Positions 45,703 through 53,540 of a stretch of DNA of 64,000 nucleotides are shown here, one piece after another (the first letter of the stretch is position 1; every line of letters begins with the position of its first letter). Origin of the DNA: Stieleria sp. JC731 (GTDB taxonomy: Bacteria > Planctomycetota > Planctomycetia > Pirellulales > Pirellulaceae). The DNA lies in the NCBI RefSeq assembly GCF_020966635.1, contig NZ_JAJKFQ010000001.1:1116001-1180000 (forward strand), read 5' to 3'. Under the pieces are notes generated by a model. The model saw only the letters and a list, made by a program, of their open reading frames with translations. It was not told the DNA's origin and did not search any database. A program made the translations under genes and the position numbers.

Positions 45703-45744
45703 GTGGAAGTGTGGGGGATTTTCTCAAAACCGGTTTCTTGAGAT

Positions 45745-46605
45745 TCAGCCACGATCGCGAAGTTGTTGTTTCAACATTGCTTCCATCGCAGATAGCTCTT
45801 CAGAGCTTTTGCTACACAATTGCTCCACAGGCAATTCTTCGTTTCCAACGAGCGACTGCAAAACGCGAACACGCCCAATTGCTTCGCCCTGTTCTCTAGC
45901 ACCATCGAGCCGAGCTTGTTCGTCGCGTTGCATCTTCAAACGCGATTCATAGTAACGTCGTTCTTCAGGGTCTTTGGCGATCATTTCCAGAACTCCTATT
46001 GCTTCGACAAAAGCCGGGTCGGGAAGCTGGCGGTACAACTCTTCGGGAGTGGAACTTGCGGCAAATCGGAAGAAGTGCATCCACTGTTTGATCGGGGCCG
46101 GTGGCACTCTATTATCCGCATCCAAAACATATTTTGGCAACTCTAAAAGATGTATTTGAAGGCAATTGGTGAGACACTCACCTTCCTTAGATCGCAGCTG
46201 AAAATCCATGTGCAAGCTTGCTGTGTCCTTAAAGAGAATCGCATCGAGAATGCAAATCCCAATCGAAGGACGTAGATCGCGATAGCTATCGCCTTCACCG
46301 AGTTGCTCAATAAGTTGGCTGGCGGCGTAGTAAGTCAGCCGCTCGGGGAGACCTGCTGGCAGCGTTGTTTGGATCTCGATATCGAACAGTCGTCCATGAT
46401 CGTCGGTCGCCAGAATGTCTAAAATTGACAGTTTGTCATCTTGGTAACGTTTACCCGAGATCGGATTGCAAATCTTTACATGAGTGATCGTTGGTTGGCC
46501 AGCAAGAACTGCGTTGAGAAAGTGGATCGTGATTGCAGGATGCTCTGGACTGCCAAGCAGCATTTTGCAGGCAAAGTCAACGCGTGGGTCGATTCCGATG
46601 ACCAT
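45745..46605 (-). CDS. Rpn family recombination-promoting nuclease (PD-(D/E)XK)
   Basis: A DNA endonuclease-like protein of the Rpn family, related to YhgA-type putative transposases. Catalytic residues expected of the PD-(D/E)XK fold are seen: an N-terminal IDPRVDFACKMLLGS helix, D63 (SILDILATDD) and E77/Q79 (LFDIEIQTT). A helical region with KQWMHFFRFA and a charged C-terminal coil (RLKMQRDEQARLDGAREQGE) follow. Length 286 fits. Rpn proteins of enteric bacteria promote RecA-independent recombination; newer work links related families to phage defence. The gene sits alone between two direct copies of a hairpin repeat cluster, and its 1,035-bp interval looks like a cassette. The start ATG at 46605 is the only good choice. 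Confidence 0.9.
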   Translation of the reverse strand: MVIGIDPRVDFACKMLLGSPEHPAITIHFLNAVLAGQPTITHVKICNPISGKRYQDDKLSILDILATDDHGRLFDIEIQTTLPAGLPERLTYYAASQLIEQLGEGDSYRDLRPSIGICILDAILFKDTASLHMDFQLRSKEGECLTNCLQIHLLELPKYVLDADNRVPPAPIKQWMHFFRFAASSTPEELYRQLPDPAFVEAIGVLEMIAKDPEERRYYESRLKMQRDEQARLDGAREQGEAIGRVRVLQSLVGNEELPVEQLCSKSSEELSAMEAMLKQQLRDRG

Positions 46606-47133
46606 GATTGCGATCCGTTCTAAGTGAGAAGAGTTTTCCAGAGATGAGGTGTTCGTTCAATTTAGCGAGCGTGTGTGGTCTCGGCGACTATCCAAATTGC
46701 CCTCCACCATGGCTGTAAGCACCATTGCATAGCCATAGTACCCATCACGCTCCGCGTGCTGATTACGTGATTGTCAGCAGCATCCCAGCCGGCGTCACAG
46801 GGACTGTGACGGGTACTATTTCAGCCAACACTGCCATGGTACCCAGCACGCTCCGCGTGCTGATTACGTGATTATCAGCAGTATGCCAACCGGCGTCACA
46901 GGGACTGTGACGGGTACTATCTCAGCCAACACTGCCCATAGTACCCAGCACGCTCCGCGTGCTGACCACGACTTCTCAGAATCGAACCACGATCATGGAA
47001 GATCATTTTCGGATAGGGTCTAACTCGTAAGGTAAAGTTACCTAGCGGCAGATTGGCCTCGCTCGTCAAAGCAGCCGAGTGTCAAGTCGAGGTCGTGTTG
47101 TAGGGATTGTGACTGACTTTACGGGGAAGTCTG
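46606..47133. other. intergenic region containing right repeat cluster
   Basis: No gene is supported. The 130 bases before the repeat should contain the Rpn promoter, reading leftward. The right repeat cluster occupies 46738-46970 and the rest, up to 47133, presumably holds the promoter of the following membrane-protein pair. Confidence 0.5.
46738..46970. repeat. right copy of hairpin repeat cluster (2.3 units of 101-102 bp)
   Basis: Units start at 46738, 46839 and 46941 and show the same alternating hairpins CAGCACGC/GCGTGCTG and CGTCACAG/CTGTGACG as the left cluster, in direct orientation (one G to T change in the first unit). Like the left copy it begins and ends with the first hairpin, giving three of one and two of the other. 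The two clusters thus form direct repeats of about 233 bp around the Rpn gene. Confidence 0.9.
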
Positions 47134-47673
47134 ATGACCGAGGCAAACGCAAAACCGAAGCGTCCGGACTATTTGTTTATCGCGATACTGGGATTGGCGA
47201 GCGCCGTTTCAGTGTGGCTTCTGTTGATGCCGTTCTATCCGGCAATTGCTCGCACGACGATGCGGCGATTTCATCTGAACACAGACTCGTTTGCGCTGTG
47301 GGCGATCCAGGCTCCTGTGCCGGCGATGTACAACTTCGGCAATCAATATGAAATAAGTGACCTGCCGGAAGGTTTGATCACTCCGGTTTTAGATACCACT
47401 CGGCCGCGCTACATCAACCACTTCCCGACGCGACTGCTGACCTTTGCCAACGGTCGATATTCATTGCTTCATGAAGGTCGACACTGTTATTTGACCATCC
47501 GGTCATCTTACCGCGGCCAAACTTTGGAATCAAAAATCCTGGCGCAGCCACTTGGCGATGGGCGGTACGAATGGATTCGTCAATCGTCAGAATTCATTGA
47601 CACCCAGTCAAAACAATCAGAAGCTGATAACGAAATTGGAAGTGAGTTGATCTTTCCCGAGGTGTTGCAGTAA
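47134..47673 (+). CDS. Hypothetical single-pass membrane protein
   Basis: A 179-residue protein with one N-terminal membrane helix (YLFIAILGLASAVSVWLLLMPF, about 13-34) and a soluble remainder that should lie outside the membrane. The soluble part has NFGNQYEISDLPEG, a TTRPRYINHFPTRLLTF stretch and an EGRHCYLTIRSSYRGQ segment; no family is recognised. Its stop overlaps the start of the next gene by one base (TAATG), so the two are translationally coupled and likely work together. Codon use and composition match the neighbouring genes. Confidence 0.75.
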   Translation: MTEANAKPKRPDYLFIAILGLASAVSVWLLLMPFYPAIARTTMRRFHLNTDSFALWAIQAPVPAMYNFGNQYEISDLPEGLITPVLDTTRPRYINHFPTRLLTFANGRYSLLHEGRHCYLTIRSSYRGQTLESKILAQPLGDGRYEWIRQSSEFIDTQSKQSEADNEIGSELIFPEVLQ

Positions 47674-48563
47674 TGAACGCCCAGGTTTTAGAAGATCCAA
47701 TGAATGAATCATCGATTGACGATCCCGTTGAGGATCAATCAGTAACCGCATCATCACAAGCCAGTGACATTATCTTGCCAGAACCGGGGAGCGGTCGTGT
47801 TTTCGCGGCGTACCTATTGGTTCAAGTCACGCTGTTTATGGGCTTGGTCTGGAAGTGGTCCTACTTCTATGCCTCAGATGAGGTTTACCATCGATTTCCA
47901 CTTGCAGACGATTTCTTTCCCGCCTGGCTGCAATCGGCGGATGTTGTTCGCAATGCCTACTTAGGTGCGCTCGGCTGCATCATCGTTGGTGTGATTGGTT
48001 TGGCACCATGGCTGCGATCAATTGCCGCTGCCGCGACAACAGGGTGCTTGGGCGTCTTGTTGGTTCATCAAGCGAGCTACAACGACATGACATTCGCCAC
48101 TAGCGCGTGGGTGTCATTGTGGGTGCTCTGGTTGACGACTCGAATGCCGGTCGACGAGCCTTTTTCGCTGATGCAGCGTGCTGCGTTTTTGTCCCGGGTG
48201 ATCGGGTCAATGATATTGTTAGGTGGTGCCGTCGGAAAATGGACGCCGGAATATTGGTCGGGCGAAGTTTTCTATGACATCTATTTCATCGACCGAGATT
48301 TTTGGGTCTTCAACCTGCTTCGAGAGCGCTATGATGCCGAGACGCTGAAGGTCATGGCGGCGTGGTACAGTCGCAAGGTCATCGTTGTCGAAACCATCGC
48401 CGGATTCGGCATGTGGTTGCTGCCTCCAAAGGCTGCTGCCGCTGTTGGAGTCACCATCTATTTTTCGATCGCGTTCTTTTCCAACCACCTGTTGTTTTCC
48501 GTGCTGTGGTGCATGGTCGGAATTTCGGCAGCCGGTTTCTTTGTCACGAAGAAACAAAGCTAG
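47673..48563 (+). CDS. Polytopic membrane protein, unknown function
   Basis: About 296 residues with a Ser/Asp-rich N-terminus (1-40) and seven or so membrane helices, for example VFAAYLLVQVTLFMGLVWKW, AYLGALGCIIVGVIGLAPWL and VIGSMILLGGAVGKW. GKWTPEYWSGEVFYDIYFID and a late FSNHLLFSVLWCMVG give it a faint likeness to HTTM or DoxX-like membrane proteins, but no catalytic motif is seen. Coupled to the preceding gene by TAATG overlap. It is convergent with the next gene with only one base between the two stop codons. Confidence 0.75.
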   Translation: MNAQVLEDPMNESSIDDPVEDQSVTASSQASDIILPEPGSGRVFAAYLLVQVTLFMGLVWKWSYFYASDEVYHRFPLADDFFPAWLQSADVVRNAYLGALGCIIVGVIGLAPWLRSIAAAATTGCLGVLLVHQASYNDMTFATSAWVSLWVLWLTTRMPVDEPFSLMQRAAFLSRVIGSMILLGGAVGKWTPEYWSGEVFYDIYFIDRDFWVFNLLRERYDAETLKVMAAWYSRKVIVVETIAGFGMWLLPPKAAAAVGVTIYFSIAFFSNHLLFSVLWCMVGISAAGFFVTKKQS

Positions 48564-48564
48564 G

Positions 48565-49605
48565 CTATTGGGCTGCTGAACGACTGCCGCCGCCAGCGAA
48601 GTTGACATAGATCGGATTGCCATCTTTGATAGGGCGAGCCGCGGTCGCATAGCCTTTGGAGTAGAACTTTTCCCGTAGCTTACGAAATGCTCCATAGCTG
48701 TCCGGGTAGACTGCGACGGTGATCGTGGATGTTTCCGGCGAGTGGCCGGCCAGTTCGATATCAAGCCAGTTGTCATCGGTAAGGACGCGATCGATTGGAT
48801 CGCCGTGTGGCTCTTGAAGCGGTTCGAACGAAGCAACCATGACGCGTGCTCGCGTCATTCGGGCAATTTTCCCGCCGTCAGAAACGAGCTCATTGCTACG
48901 GTTCATGACGTAGCGTGCCACATAGCCTCGGACGGGACCGACGGCCGAATCCGAGACGCCGTCACGGGAACTGCCCGAGGTCCGGCGAAAGTCTCGTCCG
49001 ATTTCTTCGGCCAGTTCTTCGAAGGGGATCACCGAGAGGCGATTGCCCTTCAATCGAAAATAGACTTCGTTTCCGAAGACGGTCTTCGCCATTGGGGTAG
49101 GCAGGTTTTCGATTTCGACGACCGGTGGTTGTCGGTTGGCGAGTTCTTGTTCGGTGTCATCGAGTTCTTCGATCTGTCGGCGCAGCGACGAAGCTTTCAC
49201 CTCCGTCTCGGCAAGTTCTTGACGCTCGCTATCGAGCTCTGCCTTCTGTTGTTCAAGCGTCTCTTCGGCGTCCTTTAACAGCGTCAATAGAGCTGTCCGG
49301 CGTTCCGATTGACGAGCGACTTTTTGGTCAAGCGACTTAATCGTCTTTTCTAAACGCTGTGAGTCTACTTGAGCCGATGCCGCCCGCGCGGCCATCGAAG
49401 CAAGTTGGTCCATATCACTATCGGTAGCTTCGCGGAGTTCTTGATCGACTTGCTGTTCGCTTTCGACAATCGCCTCTTGAATGACCGAATGCGATTGGGC
49501 ACCCAAGATGACAACCAAGATGATCAGGATCCCGACAAGGTTTGCCACGATGTCCAGAAAGGCATCGTGGCCAACGGAGACACCATCTTCACGACGTCGA
49601 CTCAT
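48565..49605 (-). CDS. ExbD/MotB-like coiled-coil membrane protein with plug Asp
   Basis: A 346-residue protein with one N-terminal membrane helix preceded by a short polar tail. The pattern HDAFLDIVANLVGILIILVV, with D18 at the membrane entry, resembles the TM segment of ExbD, TolR and MotB, where such an Asp carries protons through the partner channel. Residues about 45-155 are a heptad coiled coil; a C-terminal mixed domain (FRLKGNRLSVIPFEELAEEIG and STITVAVYPDSYGAFRKL) could be periplasmic. Its ATG overlaps the stop of the 707-residue gene by four bases (49602-49605), making it the third gene of an operon starting with a MotA/TolQ-like channel. Assignment is by pattern and context. Confidence 0.75.
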   Translation of the reverse strand: MSRRREDGVSVGHDAFLDIVANLVGILIILVVILGAQSHSVIQEAIVESEQQVDQELREATDSDMDQLASMAARAASAQVDSQRLEKTIKSLDQKVARQSERRTALLTLLKDAEETLEQQKAELDSERQELAETEVKASSLRRQIEELDDTEQELANRQPPVVEIENLPTPMAKTVFGNEVYFRLKGNRLSVIPFEELAEEIGRDFRRTSGSSRDGVSDSAVGPVRGYVARYVMNRSNELVSDGGKIARMTRARVMVASFEPLQEPHGDPIDRVLTDDNWLDIELAGHSPETSTITVAVYPDSYGAFRKLREKFYSKGYATAARPIKDGNPIYVNFAGGGSRSAAQ

Positions 49606-51725
49606 CGTAGACCTCCACCGAGCGGAGTATTCGTTGCACCAGATTTTGCTTGACTGGATGCATCGACTTCAATTGGTAAACCGCTACCGATCATCAAGCG
49701 ATTGAGTTGATTGAATTGCGATTCGGCTCCTGGCATGACCACCACTTGTAGACGCGGTGACCATCGTGACCCTGGGGCAGTCGCACCCCATTGGTCAATT
49801 CGATCTCGCACTGCTGTCGCCATTTCCAGCGAAGCTTGATTGAAACCATTGGTTGACATCATGAATGTCTCTGTTCGCGCCGCCCCACGTGCCGCCGGTA
49901 AAACGTAGCGATCGGGGTACACCATTAATTTCACATGGCGGATGATTTCGTTGCCGCGTCCCAGCGAAACGCTGCTGGGCAAAGCCCAATCAACACCACT
50001 GCGTTGGACGAGACGTCGCTGTGGGGTGGGAGAATCATTCTGTGCTGTCGCCGACTGTGGCATCGGATTATTTGCATCCGGTGACTTTGCGCTGACTTCT
50101 GCGGCTTGCGTCGGATTAGATTGAGTATTGTTGTTGGGGCCCATGCTGCCCATTTGCCCAATCGAAAAGGTCGCGCCGCCTTCGGTTGTGGTCGCTTCCT
50201 TGTTTTTCATCTGTCTCGCTGCGGTGTCGGAATATCCCGCCTGGCCCGATTGCTGTGTCTGATCGGTTGCGTCAGGAAGAAGCATGGCACCGGGAGCGAA
50301 TAGATCGAGCTGTTGTTGCGACGGCTGCGTTTGCGAATTGCTTTCGTCGATCGCCAGATCAAAATCATCGGCTCCCTGCTGTGTCGCTGCACCCGGATCA
50401 GGCATCGACATTCCACGCTCCGGTTCGCCGGAAGCGTCGTTCTTTCCGGTTTGTGAATCGGCAGCGTATGAGTTAGCACCATCATCCATCATTCGTTCCA
50501 GTCGACGTTTGGCATCGTCTGCGGTGATCGATTGGTTGCCAGAGGAACTGCCATACCCGTAGCTGCGCATGGGCAACGAACGATGGTCACGGAATCCGCT
50601 GCTGCGACCACGTCGATCCATTTCTGCAACGGACAGTTTGGGCACTCGTTTTGGCGGGGTCGGCTGAGCTGCTTGTTGTGGAGATTCGTATCCGGAACCG
50701 GCCAGCGATCTGTTTCCGCCATCGCCCGTCGACCGCGAATTGGCTTGGGAAATGTTTTCGGGCAGAATGCCGTTGCCGGGGTAGCGTTGGTTCGAAGACG
50801 AATGCGATCCTTGGCCGGCGCGGGCAAAGGAATACTGTTGCTGACGATCGGTCGCAGCCTTGATCGCATAAAGCATCTTCTGCTTCAAAGCGGGGTCCGA
50901 TTTGGGGTAGGCCAGCTCAACAGCGTCCGGAACCAGTTCGTAACCGAATTGGTCTTCCCATTCGGTCATCGCCGCGCGAGCCGCATAGTATGCTTCGACT
51001 CCGTCGGGCCGAACCAAAAGCATCGGGTACGGTGGCTTCTCATCGCCGTAGTGATTCAATGCGTGGTAGCGTGCCGCTCGCAGTGCGTCATCAAGGGGAT
51101 TGGCTTGAGTTGACGATTGTTCCAATTGCCATTGGGACAGCTCGATCCCCTCGGGCCAAATCGTGATGCCTCGCTCGTGACATTCCAAATAGATCGGACG
51201 ACGTCCGGTACCGTTGGGGCCCTGATGCGGAACGATGACGAAACGCGGCTTTTCGGTTTGGACTTCTTCGCGAAGTCGTTTGACGGTTGATTCTTTGTCG
51301 GCGAGCTCTTTTTGCAGTCGCTCTAGTTCATCAGCGTCGACACCTTCAATCGTCTCGTCACGAGCCTTCTTCATCGCATCGGCGATTTCTTTCAGTCGAA
51401 GATGGATCCGTCGCATGTGATCTTCGACGTGGGCAAGTTCGTCACGCCGACGTTCCAAGTCGTTCGTTTGCGCATCGCGAAACGATACCAGCTTCTCCAA
51501 GCGAAACGCTTCTTCTTCGACCAAGTCGTTGACCTGCCCGACAGTCAGAGCATCACCTGAGGGTTTCGCTTCACTGGCGGCCGTCTCGGCAATTTGCCGA
51601 GCGGTGGTTGCAGAATTCTGCGCCACTAACGCCAATAACAAGATCAGTGTTCCTAGTGTGCAGACCAGCACTGCCAAGAACGGGAACAGGCTTGGCGAAA
51701 GCGACTGACGCCGACGCCCACTCAT
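49602..51725 (-). CDS. ExbD-like coiled-coil membrane protein without plug Asp
   Basis: A 707-residue protein with one N-terminal membrane helix (PSLFPFLAVLVCTLGTLILL, about 13-32) that looks like an ExbD/TolR segment but carries no acidic residue. A coiled coil spans about 55-165. A folded domain follows (RRPIYLECHERGITIWPEGI, then PYPMLLVRPDGVEAYYA), then about 250 residues rich in Ser, Gln, Asn and Gly, and a C-terminal domain (IIRHVKLMVYPDRYVLPAA, SPRLQVVVMPGAESQFNQL). Both its ends overlap its neighbours by ATGA. It probably pairs with the Asp-bearing 346-residue protein on the MotA/TolQ-like channel; this is inferred. Confidence 0.75.
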   Translation of the reverse strand: MSGRRRQSLSPSLFPFLAVLVCTLGTLILLLALVAQNSATTARQIAETAASEAKPSGDALTVGQVNDLVEEEAFRLEKLVSFRDAQTNDLERRRDELAHVEDHMRRIHLRLKEIADAMKKARDETIEGVDADELERLQKELADKESTVKRLREEVQTEKPRFVIVPHQGPNGTGRRPIYLECHERGITIWPEGIELSQWQLEQSSTQANPLDDALRAARYHALNHYGDEKPPYPMLLVRPDGVEAYYAARAAMTEWEDQFGYELVPDAVELAYPKSDPALKQKMLYAIKAATDRQQQYSFARAGQGSHSSSNQRYPGNGILPENISQANSRSTGDGGNRSLAGSGYESPQQAAQPTPPKRVPKLSVAEMDRRGRSSGFRDHRSLPMRSYGYGSSSGNQSITADDAKRRLERMMDDGANSYAADSQTGKNDASGEPERGMSMPDPGAATQQGADDFDLAIDESNSQTQPSQQQLDLFAPGAMLLPDATDQTQQSGQAGYSDTAARQMKNKEATTTEGGATFSIGQMGSMGPNNNTQSNPTQAAEVSAKSPDANNPMPQSATAQNDSPTPQRRLVQRSGVDWALPSSVSLGRGNEIIRHVKLMVYPDRYVLPAARGAARTETFMMSTNGFNQASLEMATAVRDRIDQWGATAPGSRWSPRLQVVVMPGAESQFNQLNRLMIGSGLPIEVDASSQAKSGATNTPLGGGLR

Positions 51726-53194
51726 GCAGCTCGCCTCGCTTCTTCGGATCGATCATCGCTAGATGAATCTTCTGGGTCCAGTTCGATCGCGTTGGCAACT
51801 TGCAATCGGAAGTCTGACATTTCGGTGCTCAATGTATCGACCGCACGAGCCAGCACCATCATCGCTTCGGCCATCCCTTGACCGGCTGCAACGCCCAGGT
51901 TTTCATCGATCCTGCGGTTAGAATGTTCCAGCATCTCGACATTGCTGGCCAGCGTTTGCTGCAGCTGCAGGACTGATTGTGCCTGCTCACGCACGAGCGC
52001 GGCCTCGTCGACCTGTTCAAGCATCAAGCCTTGTTGATGTGTCATCGCTTCGGCACCGGCAAGGATCGCTTCCTGCCAATTGCCAAGCTGGCTTTGCCAT
52101 TGTCCGAACTGTTCTTCCATCAGCTTTCGATTGTGACGAGCGGCAGCAGCCATTTCGGAAGCATGGTCACGAAGTGCCGGGGCAAGTGAACTGCTGATTG
52201 CGTCAACGACAGCTGATGTTGTTCGTTCCTGACTTTCCGCCCAGACGCCTTGAGCTTCATCAATCGTTTCACGCCACAGCGTGGTCTGGTTGGACAGCGA
52301 TTCGGCAACGGCAGCACGGACGCCTTCGCAGAGACTTGCGAGCAATTCGAATTGGTTGTCGGCTGGCTCATCACCGGGCAAGTGTAGGCCGGTCAAAACA
52401 CCAACACGCTCGTCGATCGCAGCCAGAAGCTCTTGCTCGTTCTTTTCAACCGGGAACTGCAAGAAGATCGCCGCGATCGAAAGCACCAATCCCAAGGCGG
52501 TCGTATCGAAAGCGACATATAGTCCGCTCTTCAAGTTATCGACCGCCGCAGTTCCGCTGGAAAAATCCAGCCCGCCGAGTGTTTGCGTGATACCGATCAC
52601 TGTCCCCAAGAATCCCAGCATCGGGATCGCCCAAACGATAATTCGGACCAGGGCAAATGACGTGTGTGCTTGATCAGCATCTCGGGACGAAAGTTCTCGC
52701 AGGTCGTCGGCAAGGTGTTTTGTTGTTCCGCGACCTGATTGTCGATGCAGGACTTCGCGCAGTCGGACGACGAGCTGACTGGATGCCATTCGGCGTGGCA
52801 ACTTTCCAAGGTAGGCGTCCCAGTGTTTTGCGACAAAACCGGCGTCGTATTGCGAGCGGAATTCCCCTGCAGGTGAACGAGCCTCGTCACGCGGGGCGAG
52901 TGACTGGTCGCTGACGCTGCGGAAGTATTTCCACTGACGCCGAACATCCCAAAATTTGATTGCCAGAATCGCTACCGCCACACAGAACAGCACTGTTGCG
53001 GCAATCGCGACCGGGTGCCCTAGGAAGTATCGCTTCAGCGGAGCCCAAGGCACCGAGAGGACAACGGCATAGAAAACACCGGATAGAACGCCGCCGGCAA
53101 TCAGGGCGATTGGCCCCATCCACTGGGTAAGGAACTCGTCAGATTGAACAGTCGGCGACTGTTTTGCAGCATTTTGCTTTTCGGTCAGACTCAC
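51722..53194 (-). CDS. MotA/TolQ/ExbB-type proton channel protein with long helical tail
   Basis: A 490-residue protein with four membrane helices at about 26-48, 60-82, 181-205 and 228-247. The last two carry the MotA/TolQ/ExbB signature: AIPMLGFLGTVIGITQTLGG and LYVAFDTTALGLVLSIAA. About 240 residues after the last helix are almost all helical and Gln/Glu/Ala-rich and should form a long cytoplasmic tail. It starts with GTG at 53194, preceded by AAGGA at good spacing, and overlaps the next gene by ATGA. It should form the pentameric channel that turns proton flow into motion of the two partner proteins encoded downstream. A tail of this kind is also seen in Zorya ZorA, but no ZorC-E genes are present. 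Confidence 0.87.
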   Translation of the reverse strand: MSLTEKQNAAKQSPTVQSDEFLTQWMGPIALIAGGVLSGVFYAVVLSVPWAPLKRYFLGHPVAIAATVLFCVAVAILAIKFWDVRRQWKYFRSVSDQSLAPRDEARSPAGEFRSQYDAGFVAKHWDAYLGKLPRRMASSQLVVRLREVLHRQSGRGTTKHLADDLRELSSRDADQAHTSFALVRIIVWAIPMLGFLGTVIGITQTLGGLDFSSGTAAVDNLKSGLYVAFDTTALGLVLSIAAIFLQFPVEKNEQELLAAIDERVGVLTGLHLPGDEPADNQFELLASLCEGVRAAVAESLSNQTTLWRETIDEAQGVWAESQERTTSAVVDAISSSLAPALRDHASEMAAAARHNRKLMEEQFGQWQSQLGNWQEAILAGAEAMTHQQGLMLEQVDEAALVREQAQSVLQLQQTLASNVEMLEHSNRRIDENLGVAAGQGMAEAMMVLARAVDTLSTEMSDFRLQVANAIELDPEDSSSDDRSEEARRAA

Positions 53195-53540
53195 GCCAGC
53201 TTCCTTGCCAGGAGTTGAGGGAGGTACGTGTCGTCGACGTTTGCCGACGGCATAGTCTCGTTACGCTGATCGACCGTCCTATCGATTCAGCTTCACCTAA
53301 ACCGCAAAATTTACCATCGCGGTGTTTCACAGATTTCGCCACCTTTGGCATCAAATGTCGTGCTGGTGAATGTGTGATCCGTTGTCAGTTTGCTCAAACC
53401 ATTCGCAGAACGTTTCACCGAGTGACGAGCCTTCATCCAGCACGAATGCAAATGGCGTGAAACTCGGCCCAGAGGATGACCGAACCGTCCGGCAGCTTCG
53501 CTACCGCATCGGAAAACGACCCACGGCCGATCGCCATCCG
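53195..53540. other. intergenic region between the two motor modules
   Basis: 346 bases with no credible gene; frames on both strands lack features. It separates the toroid protein stop from the start of the MotA-like operon. The AAGGA site for the GTG start lies at its left end. No strong terminator hairpin is seen, so readthrough from the upstream genes is possible. Confidence 0.5.

Noticed and set aside
45513-45899. Protein-coding gene reading through the left repeat cluster
   Set aside because: The frame is just the translation of the 102-bp units (a GVTGTVTGT-type repeat) and then runs antisense into the Rpn gene.
45469-46970. CRISPR array
   Set aside because: Units are 102 bp and mostly repeat with no unique spacers, there are only two to three per cluster, and no cas gene is near.
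48565-53194. Zorya anti-phage system
   Set aside because: The tailed channel resembles ZorA, but there is no ZorC, ZorD or ZorE gene, and the plug proteins lack a recognisable OmpA-like peptidoglycan-binding domain as found in ZorB.
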